Assembly (NCBI RefSeq): GCF_000264295.1
Contig: NZ_AJXT01000021.1
Coordinates: forward strand, 1-64,000
Length of the DNA: 64,000 bases
Direction of reading: 5' to 3'
Source of the DNA: Rhodanobacter spathiphylli B39
GTDB lineage: Bacteria > Pseudomonadota > Gammaproteobacteria > Xanthomonadales > Rhodanobacteraceae
The notes beneath the pieces were generated by a model. It saw nothing but the letters and a program-made list of their open reading frames with translations, ran no database searches and was not told where the DNA came from. This document shows positions 1-9,412 of this stretch, one piece after another. Position 1 is the stretch's first letter. Every line of letters starts with the position of its first letter. Position numbers and translations under genes: made by a program.

Positions 1-30
1 GCGATAGAAGAAAACCACAGGCTCTGAGCG
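1..30. repeat. Partial copy of dispersed hairpin repeat
   Basis: The first 30 bases match the reverse complement of the repeat at 34831-34880: GCGAT, then one mismatch, GAAGAAAACCACAGG, then CTCTGAGCGC. Relative to the other copy, 18 bases forming the second hairpin arm are missing, and the gap falls between two AGG triplets. Nothing coding is visible from here to 115. Confidence 0.6.
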
Positions 31-115
31 CGGGGCGGCAACGCGGGTTGATCCATGTCAGCGCGACTTGCGGCGCTCACGCGCAGACTCGGGCGCATGT
101 TTCCGGAGAGTGCGC

Positions 116-553
116 ATGAGTGCCTGGTATCCGTGGGTCGTGCTGTTGCATCTGTCCTGCGCGATCGTCTTCGTCGGCGCGGTGACCTTCGAGGTGGTGG
201 TGCTCGAAGCGCTGCATCGGCATTTCGACATCGCCACCATGCAGCGCATCGAGAAGGCGGTGATGGCGCGGGTGCGCCGTTTCATGCCGGTGGTGGTGAT
301 CCTGCTGTTCGTCAGCGGCGGCGTCCTGTTCGATATCCGCTGCGGCGGGCTGGAGTGCGTCGGCAGCCGCTTCGGCAACTGGCTGCTGCTCAAGGTGCTG
401 CTGGCGTTCGGCGTGCTGGGAGTGTTCGTCAACGCGATGTGGGCGATGCGCAGCGGCAAGATGGACGTCTGTCGCTTCAGGCATACCCATCGCATCGTGC
501 TGGGCTTGATGGTCGGCATCGTGTTCCTGGCCAAGACCATGTTCTACTTGTAG
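116..553 (+). CDS. CopD-like small integral membrane protein
   Basis: A 145-residue integral membrane protein with about four hydrophobic segments (roughly residues 7-28, 55-75, 85-105 and 122-143), suggesting an inner-membrane four-helix bundle. The overall pattern, with a His near the end of helix 1 and HTHR before the last helix, resembles short CopD/DUF2269-type copper-resistance or heme-like membrane proteins, but the assignment is by pattern only. The start at 116 is chosen because GGAGAG lies just upstream; an earlier ATG at 68 would add a non-hydrophobic Arg-rich leader without a ribosome-binding site. It is followed closely by the thiol peroxidase gene in the same direction, so the two may be co-transcribed. 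The function is not established from sequence alone. Confidence 0.7.
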   Translation: MSAWYPWVVLLHLSCAIVFVGAVTFEVVVLEALHRHFDIATMQRIEKAVMARVRRFMPVVVILLFVSGGVLFDIRCGGLECVGSRFGNWLLLKVLLAFGVLGVFVNAMWAMRSGKMDVCRFRHTHRIVLGLMVGIVFLAKTMFYL

Positions 554-579
554 CCATCCATCCAGCAACGAGGTGCACG

Positions 580-1080
580 ATGTCCGCAGTCACATTCAAG
601 GGCCAGCCGATCAGCGTCGACGGCCAGTTTCCAGCGCCAGGTTCGACCGCGCCGGCCTTCAGCCTGGTCGGCGGCGACCTGTCCGACGTGACGCTGTCGA
701 GCCATGCCGGCAAGCGCAAGGTGCTGAACATCTTCCCCAGCATCGACACCGGCGTGTGCGCCACCTCGGTGCGCCGCTTCAACGAGCTGGCCGGCCAGCT
801 CGACAACACCGTGGTGCTGTGCATCTCGGCCGACCTGCCGTTTGCGCAGGCGCGCTTCTGCGGCGCCGAAGGACTGGACAAGGTGATCAACCTGTCGCTG
901 ATGCGCGGCCGCCAGTTCCTCAACGACTACGGCGTGGCGATCGCCAGCGGACCGCTGGCGGGATTGGCCGCGCGTGCGGTGGTGGTGCTGGACGAACGCG
1001 ACAAGGTCATCCACGCCGAGCTGGTCAGCGAGATCGGCCACGAACCGGACTACGACGCGGCGTTGAAAGCGCTGGCCTGA
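580..1080 (+). CDS. tpx: Thiol peroxidase (atypical 2-Cys peroxiredoxin, Tpx)
   Basis: A 166-residue cytoplasmic or periplasmic peroxidase that reduces H2O2 and alkyl hydroperoxides with thioredoxin as electron donor. The sequence starts [10 protein letters not shown] as Tpx proteins do. The peroxidatic Cys60 sits in [14 protein letters not shown] and the resolving Cys94 in ARFCGAEG, the spacing of the Tpx family; a third Cys81 also matches the family. Length equals the usual ~165 residues. It begins 26 bases after the CopD-like gene and converges with the truncated hemoglobin gene, so it belongs with a group of oxidative and nitrosative defence genes at the start of the window. Confidence 0.96.
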   Translation: MSAVTFKGQPISVDGQFPAPGSTAPAFSLVGGDLSDVTLSSHAGKRKVLNIFPSIDTGVCATSVRRFNELAGQLDNTVVLCISADLPFAQARFCGAEGLDKVINLSLMRGRQFLNDYGVAIASGPLAGLAARAVVVLDERDKVIHAELVSEIGHEPDYDAALKALA

Positions 1081-1143
1081 GCCAGGTCGCACGGGGTTGT
1101 CGCAGGACGGGCAGCGCCCACCCTGTGGCAATCCCGGTTTGCT

Positions 1144-1560
1144 TCAACGCTCGATGCCGACGATCGGCACGCCGAACGGCTGAGCCTGCGGAGGGAGGCC
1201 CAGCCCGTATTTCAGACTGCGGCCGATGCGCTCGGCGTATTCCAGCATCGTGGCGGCGGCGGTTTCGTCCAGTTCTTCCGCGCAGGTTTCTCGCCACAGC
1301 GCCAGCCAGCGGTCGAAGTGTTCGGCGCGGATCGGGTGGGGCCGGTGTGCGCCCATCGGGTTGCCGCGATAGCTGCCGGCACGCAGCGCCACCGAGGCCC
1401 AGAACGAGGTGAGCAGGCGCTTGTGCTCGTTCCAGTCATGCACGGCCGCGTTGAAGATCGGGCCGATCTGCGCATCGCGCCGCACCTTCTCGTAGAAGTG
1501 GTCGACCAGCCTGGCCAGGGCGGTTTCATCGAGGGTCGACTGCGGGTTCATGCGGGACAT
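1144..1560 (-). CDS. Group III truncated hemoglobin
   Basis: A 138-residue globin of the 2/2 group III (TrHbP) type. It shows the N-terminal LVDHFYEKVRRD helix, IGPIFN, and the HFDRWLALWRE segment carrying the likely proximal heme His, all typical of group III. Such globins bind O2 or NO and are often found with nitrogen-oxide genes, although their exact job is unsettled. The start at 1560 gives MSRMNPQ; MNPQ at 1551 is an alternative. A longer reading frame to 1647 runs through the azurin terminator and is unlikely. Azurin, ferredoxin and qNorB nearby suggest a role in NO handling. Confidence 0.9.
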   Translation of the reverse strand: MSRMNPQSTLDETALARLVDHFYEKVRRDAQIGPIFNAAVHDWNEHKRLLTSFWASVALRAGSYRGNPMGAHRPHPIRAEHFDRWLALWRETCAEELDETAAATMLEYAERIGRSLKYGLGLPPQAQPFGVPIVGIER

Positions 1561-1602
1561 GGTAGATCCGTGCGTGGAGCGCTGCGTGATGCCGGCACCA
1601 AC

Positions 1603-1635
1603 AAAAAACGCACCCGGCCATGGCGGCCGGATGCG
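1603..1635 (-). terminator. Rho-independent terminator of azurin gene
   Basis: On the minus strand, immediately after the azurin stop, CATCCGGCC and GGCCGGGTG pair around a short loop, and the stem is followed by a run of six T. It separates azurin from the downstream globin gene. Confidence 0.85.
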
Positions 1636-1652
1636 TCGCTGGTCCAAGGAGC

Positions 1653-2102
1653 TTACTGGCCCAGGCTCAAGGTGCCCTTCATCAGCGCGGCATGGCCGGG
1701 GAAGGTGCAGAAGAACGCGTACTGCTCGCCGGCCTTCAGCTTGGCCACGTCGATGGTGGCGACATCGGATTCGCCGCCGCCGATCAGCTTGGTGTGCGCG
1801 ATGATGCGCGCGTCACCCGGCTTTTCGTAGCTGCTGCCCGCGCCGGCCTTCATGCCGTCGGAAATCACGCCCGCTTCGTCGCTGGCGTGCGACAGCACCC
1901 AGTTGTGCCCCATCGCGGTGGCCGGCAGCTTGCCGGTGTGCTTCAGGGTGACCTTGAACGACTTGCAGGTCTTGGGTACGGTGATCGTCTTGGTGTTGTA
2001 CTGCATGGCGTCGTTCGCCTCGACCGTGGTCGCGCATTCGGCGGCCATCAGCGGAGTGGACAGCAGGCCGAGCAGGGCAATGGCAATCAGTTTGCGCATC
2101 AT
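1653..2102 (-). CDS. azu: Azurin (periplasmic blue copper protein)
   Basis: A 149-residue precursor with a signal peptide ([20 protein letters not shown]) and a mature start AECATTV like Pseudomonas azurin. The type 1 copper ligands are visible: His in MGHNW, and Cys, His and Met in [14 protein letters not shown]; the structural disulfide cysteines are at mature positions 3 and about 26. It shuttles electrons in the periplasm, classically to cytochrome cd1 nitrite reductase or cytochrome peroxidase. AAGGAG six bases before ATGATG fixes the start at 2102. It is divergent from fdxA, sharing a 140-base intergenic region, and ends at a clear terminator, so it is monocistronic. Confidence 0.97.
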   Translation of the reverse strand: MMRKLIAIALLGLLSTPLMAAECATTVEANDAMQYNTKTITVPKTCKSFKVTLKHTGKLPATAMGHNWVLSHASDEAGVISDGMKAGAGSSYEKPGDARIIAHTKLIGGGESDVATIDVAKLKAGEQYAFFCTFPGHAALMKGTLSLGQ

Positions 2103-2242
2103 GGGTTGCTCCTTGGGGAAGTTGGGAATCGGGTGAATTCTGCGATGGCGGTGCGTCATCGGCACTGACCTGGATCATGGCTTTCGCACTATCCGTCCCG
2201 GACACTCTAGCGACACACCGGCAGGCGTCGGAAGGAGGCAAG

Positions 2243-2566
2243 ATGACGCACGTCGTCACCGAAAACTGCATCAACTGCAAGCACACCGATTGCGTCGAGG
2301 TGTGTCCGGTGGACTGCTTTCACGCCGGTCCCAATTTCCTGGTGATCGACCCGGACGAATGCATCGACTGCACGTTGTGCGTGGAGGAGTGCCCGGTCGG
2401 CGCGATCTTCCCCGGGCTCGACGTGCCGGCGGGGCAGGAGATCTTCATGTCGATCAACGCCGAGCTGGCGCGCGAATGGCCGGTGCTGACCAGCAAGATC
2501 CCGGCGATGGAGGACGCCGCGAAGTGGGACGGAGTGCCGGACAAGCTGCCGCTGCTGCAACGCTGA
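2243..2566 (+). CDS. fdxA: 7Fe ferredoxin (3Fe-4S/4Fe-4S)
   Basis: A 107-residue cytoplasmic ferredoxin of the Azotobacter FdI/FdxA type. Cys9, Cys17 and Cys50 fit the 3Fe-4S site, and Cys21, Cys40, Cys43 and Cys46 fit the 4Fe-4S site, matching family spacing with a one-residue offset. The C-terminal ~50 residues ([19 protein letters not shown]) are also typical. GGAGG just upstream sets the start at MTHVV. The electron partner cannot be told from sequence; in this order FdxA is commonly near oxidative-stress or quinone-linked redox genes. Confidence 0.96.
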   Translation: MTHVVTENCINCKHTDCVEVCPVDCFHAGPNFLVIDPDECIDCTLCVEECPVGAIFPGLDVPAGQEIFMSINAELAREWPVLTSKIPAMEDAAKWDGVPDKLPLLQR

Positions 2567-2656
2567 CCTCGTTGGCTCCGCGCCGATACGGGCGACGCGA
2601 AAAGAAAAGGTTTATGGTGGGACGGCTCGGCGCGACGGCAGGGGAGTGGGGTCGTC

Positions 2657-2724
2657 GCATCGATGCTTGCGCGCGGGCCCAACCGGCATGGTCATGCTCA
2701 TGATCATGCGATCTTTCGTCGCAT
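2657..2724. promoter_or_regulatory. Cluster of palindromes upstream of qNorB
   Basis: Three perfect inverted repeats lie in the leader of the NO reductase gene: GCATCGATGC at 2657-2666, CATGATCATG at 2699-2708, and ATGCGA-N7-TCGCAT at 2706-2724. The last lies 38-56 bases before the start codon. NO reductase genes are usually NO-regulated (NsrR, NorR, DNR families), but none of these exactly matches a consensus I can assign, so the regulator is unknown. Confidence 0.4.
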
Positions 2725-2761
2725 CGGCCCGCATTCTCTCGCCTTGCCGGAGAAAGTAGCG

Positions 2762-5071
2762 ATGAATGAAGCCGCACAACCCTTGACCGAAGACGATACC
2801 GAGTTGTCGCCGTGGTGGCTGCGAACGGTGGCGCTGGTGATGGTGATCGGTTTCGCCGGATTGCTTGCCGTCACCTTGCTCGCCTACCGCAATGCGCCAC
2901 CGATTCCCACACAGGTGGTCGACGCCCAGGGCGGGGTGCTGTTCAGCGGCGACGACATCGGCGATGGCCAGGCGGTGTTCCTCAAGTACGGGCTGATGGA
3001 CAACGGCAGCATCTGGGGACACGGCGCCTACCTGGGGCCCGACTACTCTGCCGAGGCGTTGCATCGGCTGGGCGAAGACACCGCCGCGGCGATTGCCGGC
3101 ACGCAGTACGGGAAACCGGTGGCTGCGCTGGATGCCCGGCAGCAGGCCGCGGTGCATGCCGAAACGGCGGTGACCCTGAAAGCCAACCGCTACGACGCGC
3201 AGAGCGGCGTGCTGCGGCTGATAGAACCCGAGGCCGTCGCCTACCGGCGGCAGGTTGCCTACTGGACGGATTATTTCAGGGACTCGACGAAGAATGGCGG
3301 GCTCAAGCCGAACCTGATCACCGACCCCGCGGAGCTGCACCAGTTCACCGCCTTCGTGACCTGGGCGGCGTGGGCTTCGGTGGCGACGCGGCCCGGCACG
3401 GATGCGTCGTATACCAACAACTTTCCCTACGACCCGAGCGTGGGCAACGTGGCCACCGGCAGCGCACTGCTGTGGAGCGCGCTGAGCCTGCTGGTGCTGC
3501 TGGCGGGCATCGCGACCGTGCTGCTGGCATTCGGCAAGTTCGACTACCTCGGCTGGATCAGTCGCGGCCATCACGTGCACCCGCAGCTGCTGCCGGGTCA
3601 GTCCAGCCGGGGGCAGCGTGCGCTGGTGAAGTTCTTCGTGGTGGTGGCGCTGCTGTTCCTGATGCAGACCCTGGTCGGCGGCGGCGTGGCGCATTTCCGT
3701 GCCGATCCGGGCAGCTTCTACGGTTTCCAGCTGGAGAACATCTTCCCCAGCAACCTGCTGCGCACCTGGCATCTGCAAACCGCGATCTTCTGGATCGCCA
3801 CGGCATATGTGGCTGCCGCCCTGTTCCTTGGCCGCTCGTTGCGCGCGCCGGATGACGAGCCGCGCTGGCTGGCCGGCTGGGTGCACGTGCTGTTTGCGGC
3901 CTTCGTGGTGGTCATCGGCGGCAGCCTGCTCGGGGTCTGGGCCGGCATCGAGCAGAAGCTGGGCAATCTGTGGTTCTGGCTTGGCGACCAGGGCTGGGAG
4001 TACCTCGAGCTCGGACGCGTATGGCAATACCTGCTGGTGGTTGGTCTGCTGGTCTGGTTCGCCATCCTGTGGGTGCTGGCGCGACCGCGCGCAGTGGCCA
4101 ACGTGGCCGCCCGACCGCTGGCGAAAATGTTCATGTTCGCCGCGGTCGCCATTCCGGTGTTCTACGTGCCGGCGTTGTTTTTTGGCGCCAAGACCAATTA
4201 CACGGTGGTCGATACCTGGCGCTTCTGGATCATCCATCTGTGGGTCGAGGGCTTCTTCGAGTTCTTCGCCACGACCATCGTGGCGCTGACCTTCTATCAA
4301 CTGGGCCTGACCCGGCGCAACGTGGCTTTGCGCGTGATCTACCTGGACGCCATCCTGTATTTCCTGGGCGGCCTGATCGGCACCGGGCACCACTGGTATT
4401 TCACTGGCCACACGAACTTCAACATGTCGCTTTCGGCGCTGTTCTCGGTACTCGAAGTGGTGCCGCTGACCTTGCTGACGCTGGACGCCTGGGACTTCGT
4501 GCGCACCACCCGCGGCGATTGCGACGTGTGCGGCAAGGCCGTGGCGGTGCCGCACAAGTGGACGTTCTATTTCCTGATGGCGGTGGGCTTCTGGAACTTC
4601 GTCGGCGCGGGCATGTTCGGCTTCTTCCTCAACCTGCCGATCGTCAGCTACTACGAAGTGGGCACGCAGATCACGCCGACCCATGGCCATGCGGCGCTGA
4701 TGGGCGTGTTCGGCATGCTGGCCGTCGCGCTGATGGTGTTCTGCCTGCGTCAGGCCAGCAGCGACGCGCGGTGGCCCGGTATCGAGAAGTACGTCAGGGT
4801 GGCGTTCTGGGGCACCAACATCGGACTGATGCTGATGATCCTGATGAGTCTGTTTCCCAGTGGCGTGATGCAGTTGTGGGACGTGCTGAAGCACGGCTAC
4901 TGGCATGCGCGCAGCGCCGAGTACGTGGCGATGCCGCGTTCGCACCTGGTCGAATGGCTGCGCCTGCCCGGTGACCTGATCTTCATCGGCTTCGGCGCCA
5001 TCCCGCTGGTGATCGCTTCGATCAAGGGCTGGCTTGGTGTCCGTGCGGACGCGCGGGCGGAGACACGCTGA
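2762..5071 (+). CDS. norB: Quinol-dependent nitric oxide reductase (qNorB)
   Basis: A 769-residue inner-membrane enzyme reducing NO to N2O with quinol. The length and the N-terminal extension (TM helix at about residues 18-40, then a periplasmic cytochrome-c-like domain without a CxxCH motif) mark the single-subunit qNor type rather than cNorBC. The catalytic core has about 12 further helices with HLWVEGFFEFF (metal-site Glu region) and TGHHWY (His ligands), typical of the heme-copper family NorB branch. GGAGAAAG seven bases upstream fixes the start at MNEAAQP; an earlier ATG at 2663 lacks support. With azurin and the truncated hemoglobin it forms an NO-detoxification or denitrification group; no nitrite reductase is visible in the window. 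Confidence 0.95.
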   Translation: MNEAAQPLTEDDTELSPWWLRTVALVMVIGFAGLLAVTLLAYRNAPPIPTQVVDAQGGVLFSGDDIGDGQAVFLKYGLMDNGSIWGHGAYLGPDYSAEALHRLGEDTAAAIAGTQYGKPVAALDARQQAAVHAETAVTLKANRYDAQSGVLRLIEPEAVAYRRQVAYWTDYFRDSTKNGGLKPNLITDPAELHQFTAFVTWAAWASVATRPGTDASYTNNFPYDPSVGNVATGSALLWSALSLLVLLAGIATVLLAFGKFDYLGWISRGHHVHPQLLPGQSSRGQRALVKFFVVVALLFLMQTLVGGGVAHFRADPGSFYGFQLENIFPSNLLRTWHLQTAIFWIATAYVAAALFLGRSLRAPDDEPRWLAGWVHVLFAAFVVVIGGSLLGVWAGIEQKLGNLWFWLGDQGWEYLELGRVWQYLLVVGLLVWFAILWVLARPRAVANVAARPLAKMFMFAAVAIPVFYVPALFFGAKTNYTVVDTWRFWIIHLWVEGFFEFFATTIVALTFYQLGLTRRNVALRVIYLDAILYFLGGLIGTGHHWYFTGHTNFNMSLSALFSVLEVVPLTLLTLDAWDFVRTTRGDCDVCGKAVAVPHKWTFYFLMAVGFWNFVGAGMFGFFLNLPIVSYYEVGTQITPTHGHAALMGVFGMLAVALMVFCLRQASSDARWPGIEKYVRVAFWGTNIGLMLMILMSLFPSGVMQLWDVLKHGYWHARSAEYVAMPRSHLVEWLRLPGDLIFIGFGAIPLVIASIKGWLGVRADARAETR

Positions 5072-5086
5072 TTTTCGATCGCACAT

Positions 5087-5122
5087 GAAAAAGCCCGCGC
5101 CGACCAGGATCGGCGCGGGCTT
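5087..5122 (-). terminator. Terminator of gapA
   Basis: A 12-base GC-rich stem (AGCCCGCGCCG / CGGCGCGGGCT) with loop ATCCTGGT lies after the gapA stop. On the minus strand it is followed by five T. The qNorB gene converges on the same site. Confidence 0.85.
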
Positions 5123-5143
5123 CGGTGTCTGCGAATCAGCGGA

Positions 5144-6208
<1,065 letters not shown>

Positions 6209-6366
6209 TTACAGCCAATCCGCCCGGGTTGCCCGACCGCCGCGGCAGGCCGGGCGAGGCCGGATGGCATGGCACCGGCTGGCGCCGTGCACGGGGCACG
6301 GCGAGCGGCAAAAAGCCGCAGCCGTCTGTGGCATGCTGCGGACATCATTCCGCCGGATCAACCACC

Positions 6367-7179
6367 ATGAGCTTCGCCCGCCGCGCCGCCGTCTTTCTGG
6401 CCTGTCTCGTCATCGCGCCGGCACAGGCATGGGGGCCGCTGGGTCACAGCGTGGTGGCCGAACTGGCGCAGCGCCACCTGAGTCCCGCCGCCGAAGCCGA
6501 GGTCGTGCGCCTGCTGGCGCCGGAGCACACCAGTTCGCTGGCCGACATCGCCAACTGGCCGGACCAGATGCAGGACGATCCGGCGATGGCGGCCTTGTGG
6601 AAGCAGACCCGCGGCCAGCACTACATCAATTTCCGCGGCGGCAGCGCCTGCGACTACGTGCCGCCGCGCGATTGCGGCAAGGGCAACTGTGTGGTGTCGG
6701 CCCTGCAGTATTACGTCGGCGTGCTGGGCGACCGCAGCCAGAGCGACAAGGCGCGGCGCAACGCGCTGAAATTCGTGGTGCATTTTGTCGGCGACATCCA
6801 CCAGCCGCTGCATGCCGGCTATCGCGACGACAAGGGTGGCAACACCTTCCAGGTGCAGTTCGAGGGCAAGGGCAGCAACCTGCACAAGGTGTGGGATTCG
6901 AGCATGCTCTACAGCCGCGACCTGGACTGGCAGCAGTACGCGGAGCGGCTGGATTCCGCCGTGCCGGTCGCGCTGCCCGCGCCGATCGCCCCGCTGGACA
7001 ACCCCTACGCCCAGTGGGCCGAGGAATCCTGCCGGATCACCGCCGAGCCGGGCTTCTATCCGTCCGGGCATGCGATCGACAAGGCCTACGTCCGGGCCGA
7101 GCTGCCCGAGGCGGAGCTGCGCCTGCGCCAGGCCGGCCGTCGGCTGGCGGCGGTACTGAACCTCGCCCTGGGCAAATAG
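6367..7179 (+). CDS. S1/P1-type nuclease, secreted
   Basis: A 270-residue zinc-dependent nuclease of the S1/P1 family. The signal peptide (about 1-22) is cut before WGPLGH, and the mature N-terminal Trp and the following His are zinc ligands in this family. HYINF, KFVVHFVGDIHQPLHAG and GGN..Q carry the other conserved His and Asp ligands, and the NLHKVWDSS element is a hallmark. Such enzymes degrade single-stranded DNA and RNA in the periplasm or outside the cell, probably for phosphate or nucleoside salvage. It stands alone between gapA (divergent) and pyk. Confidence 0.93.
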   Translation: MSFARRAAVFLACLVIAPAQAWGPLGHSVVAELAQRHLSPAAEAEVVRLLAPEHTSSLADIANWPDQMQDDPAMAALWKQTRGQHYINFRGGSACDYVPPRDCGKGNCVVSALQYYVGVLGDRSQSDKARRNALKFVVHFVGDIHQPLHAGYRDDKGGNTFQVQFEGKGSNLHKVWDSSMLYSRDLDWQQYAERLDSAVPVALPAPIAPLDNPYAQWAEESCRITAEPGFYPSGHAIDKAYVRAELPEAELRLRQAGRRLAAVLNLALGK

Positions 7180-7202
7180 CCGTCCGTCCGCGTCACCGTC
7201 TT

Positions 7203-7220
7203 CATGCATACGAATGCATG
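7203..7220. promoter_or_regulatory. Palindrome upstream of pyk
   Basis: CATGCAT-ACGA-ATGCATG is a perfect 7-base inverted repeat centred about 48 bases before the pyk start, in the short 79-base gap after the S1/P1 nuclease gene. It looks like an operator for a dimeric regulator; the regulator is not identifiable. Confidence 0.4.
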
Positions 7221-7258
7221 GGGGTGGCGCGCTGCCATTCATCTGCTAGCCTCGACCC

Positions 7259-8728
7259 ATGAACGAGAATCCGCTGCGCCGTACCAAGATCGTCGCCACC
7301 CTCGGTCCCGCCACCGACGCGCCGGGCATGCTGGCGCGAGTCATCACCGAAGGCGTCAACGTGGTACGCCTGAATCTGTCGCACGGCCAGCCCGATGATC
7401 ATCGGGCGCGCGCCAATGCGGTGCGTGCCGCAGCCAGCGAAGCCGGTTGCGAGGTGGGCATCCTGGCCGACCTGCAAGGCCCGAAGATCCGCATCGAGAC
7501 GTTCGCCAACGGGCCGGTGGAGCTGGCCGATGGCGCGCCCTTCGTGCTGGATTGCCGGCCCGATGCGCCGCCCGGCGACGCCTCGCGCGTGGGCGTGAGT
7601 TATTACGGCCTGCCCGGCGACGTGCAGGCCGGCGACGTGCTGCTGCTGGACGACGGACTCGTCGCGCTGACCGTGCTGGACGTGGTCGGCGCCGAGGTAC
7701 GCTGCCAGGTGCTGATCGGCGGCAGGCTGTCCAACCGCAAGGGACTCAACCGCCAGGGCGGCGGACTGTCGGTGACGGCGCTGTCGGACAAGGACAAGTC
7801 CGACATCAAGCTGGCCGCCGAGATCGGTGCGGACTTCCTGGCCATCTCCTTCGTCCGTTCGGCCGAGGACATGCACCAGGCGCGCCGCCTGCTGCACGAG
7901 GCCGGCGGCAACGCCGCGCTGGTGGCGAAGATCGAGCGCGCCGATGCGATCCCCGTGCTGGGCGAAATCATCGACGCGTCCGACGTGGTGATGGTGGCGC
8001 GCGGCGACCTTGGCGTGGAGATCGGCGACGCCGAGCTGCCCGGCCTGCAGAAGAAGATCATCCGCGAGTCGGTGCAGCGCAACCGCGCGGTGATCACCGC
8101 CACGCAGATGCTGCAGTCGATGGTGCGTTCGCCGATCCCCACCCGGGCCGAAGTGCTCGACGTGGCCAACGCGGTGATCGACGGCACCGACGCGGTGATG
8201 CTGTCGGAGGAAACCGCCGCCGGCGCGCATCCGGACAAGGCGGTGGCCGCGATGCGCCGGATCTGCCTGGGCGCCGAACGCCAGTTCGAGCCGAAGGAGG
8301 ACCTGACCGCCACCGGCCACATGCTCGATCGCACCGACCAGGCGATCGCGCTGGCCGCGATGATGCTGGCCAGCCAGCTCGACGTGCGGGCGATCGTGGC
8401 GCTGACCGAATCCGGCGCCACCGCGCAATGGCTGTCACGCTACGGCAGCGCCGTACCGATCTTTGCCCTGTCGCCGATGGCCGGCTCGCGTCGGCGCATG
8501 TTGCTGTTGCGCGACGTGCAGCCGGTGGCGTTCTCCCACGAGGGCCTGACTTCGGTCGCCACCGCACGCTCGGCGGTGCAGCAGTTGTTCGCCCAGGGAC
8601 GTCTGCAGGAAGGCGATCGCGTGGTGCTGACCCAGGGCGACCACGTCGGCCAGGGCGGGGGGACCAATACGCTGAAGCTGCTTTCGGTCGGCAGCGACGG
8701 CATGGTGGAGTGCCTGCGCGACCTGTGA
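7259..8728 (+). CDS. pyk: Pyruvate kinase
   Basis: A 489-residue glycolytic enzyme making pyruvate and ATP from phosphoenolpyruvate. The N-terminus RRTKIVATLGPAT, the NLSHG substrate loop, DLQGPKIR, KIERADAI and the MVARGDLGVEIG active-site signature are all present in order; the C-terminal allosteric domain follows from about residue 350. Length fits the PykA-like class of proteobacteria. The start lies directly after a 79-base leader containing a palindrome. It is followed, after 94 bases, by a small secreted protein gene. Confidence 0.97.
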   Translation: MNENPLRRTKIVATLGPATDAPGMLARVITEGVNVVRLNLSHGQPDDHRARANAVRAAASEAGCEVGILADLQGPKIRIETFANGPVELADGAPFVLDCRPDAPPGDASRVGVSYYGLPGDVQAGDVLLLDDGLVALTVLDVVGAEVRCQVLIGGRLSNRKGLNRQGGGLSVTALSDKDKSDIKLAAEIGADFLAISFVRSAEDMHQARRLLHEAGGNAALVAKIERADAIPVLGEIIDASDVVMVARGDLGVEIGDAELPGLQKKIIRESVQRNRAVITATQMLQSMVRSPIPTRAEVLDVANAVIDGTDAVMLSEETAAGAHPDKAVAAMRRICLGAERQFEPKEDLTATGHMLDRTDQAIALAAMMLASQLDVRAIVALTESGATAQWLSRYGSAVPIFALSPMAGSRRRMLLLRDVQPVAFSHEGLTSVATARSAVQQLFAQGRLQEGDRVVLTQGDHVGQGGGTNTLKLLSVGSDGMVECLRDL

Positions 8729-8822
8729 TGCTGACGGCTTGCTGTCTGGCCGGGTCGTGCTGACTGTCGCTGAACAAGCGGTCGACTAAACTTGAACTGC
8801 CCACCCGTGCTGGAGAAACGCC

Positions 8823-9269
8823 ATGAAGACCCATTTCCGCCCGTTGCGCCAAGGACTGTTGCTGGCATTGGCGCTTGGCGTCGTCGCCCCGGTGTTCGCC
8901 CAGGGCCAGGCGCGCAAGATCGACCAGCAGGACCTCTATCGCTACTGGATCCTGCTCAACACCCAGGTGCAGATGGATGTGCCCAATACGGGATTGAACC
9001 TGGACAAGCCCGGCTGCGCGGCGGTGACGTATACGGTCGGTTCGGACGGCGTGCCGATGAACGTGCAGGTGGTCAAGGTGGTGCCCAAGAGCGACCTGGG
9101 GCCGGTCGCGCGCAGCGCGGTTTCCAACTTCCGCTACGGCCCGTCGCTGAACAACCGCATCGGTGAGCCGGTGGCCACCTATTACATCGTGCCGTTCAAC
9201 GCGCCCAAGGACCCGGCCCAGCGCCAGCAGCTGATGGATGCCTGCAAGCTGCCCGGCTACACGCCCTGA
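8823..9269 (+). CDS. Secreted protein with TonB C-terminal-like fold
   Basis: A 148-residue protein with a signal peptide (residues ~1-26, ending PVFAQ). The remainder has the pattern of a TonB C-terminal domain (CAAVTYTVGSDGVPMNVQVVKVVPKSDLGPVARSAVSNFRY is typical of the beta-strand and helix order; two Cys are present, one near each end). There is no membrane anchor or proline-rich linker, so it is not a working TonB but a free periplasmic TonB-C-like protein, a type common in xanthomonads with unknown role. It sits between pyk and fba. Confidence 0.7.
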   Translation: MKTHFRPLRQGLLLALALGVVAPVFAQGQARKIDQQDLYRYWILLNTQVQMDVPNTGLNLDKPGCAAVTYTVGSDGVPMNVQVVKVVPKSDLGPVARSAVSNFRYGPSLNNRIGEPVATYYIVPFNAPKDPAQRQQLMDACKLPGYTP

Positions 9270-9323
9270 GGCGGTCGCGGGCCGCTGCGGGGCCGTCTGA
9301 CGCGCCGGCCGGTGAATCTGGCC

Positions 9324-9329
9324 TATAAT
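9324..9329 (+). promoter_or_regulatory. Candidate -10 box of fba
   Basis: An exact TATAAT stands out in this GC-rich sequence 84 bases before the aldolase start. No good -35 box is seen at 17 bases upstream. The predicted transcription start (~9336) coincides with the beginning of the stem-loop that follows. Confidence 0.55.
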
Positions 9330-9336
9330 TGCCGTT

Positions 9337-9372
9337 TTGAACCATGCCGCTTCGTCTTCGAGGCGGCTTCAA
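9337..9372 (+). promoter_or_regulatory. 5' UTR stem-loop of fba
   Basis: GCCGCTTCG-TCTT-CGAGGCGGC forms a nine-pair stem with one G-T pair, flanked by TTGAA and TTCAA that extend it across a four-base bulge. It starts about where transcription from the TATAAT box would begin, so the mRNA would open with this hairpin, as in mRNA-stabilising 5' stem-loops. Confidence 0.5.
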
Positions 9373-9412
9373 CCATGTGCGGGCGTGAAGCCGGCCGCAC
9401 CACGGAGTCGTC

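Noticed and set aside
2612-5086. 824-codon minus-strand frame opposite qNorB
   Set aside because: Amino-acid composition is Gln/His/Arg-rich with no domain; it is an antisense shadow of a clear NO reductase gene.
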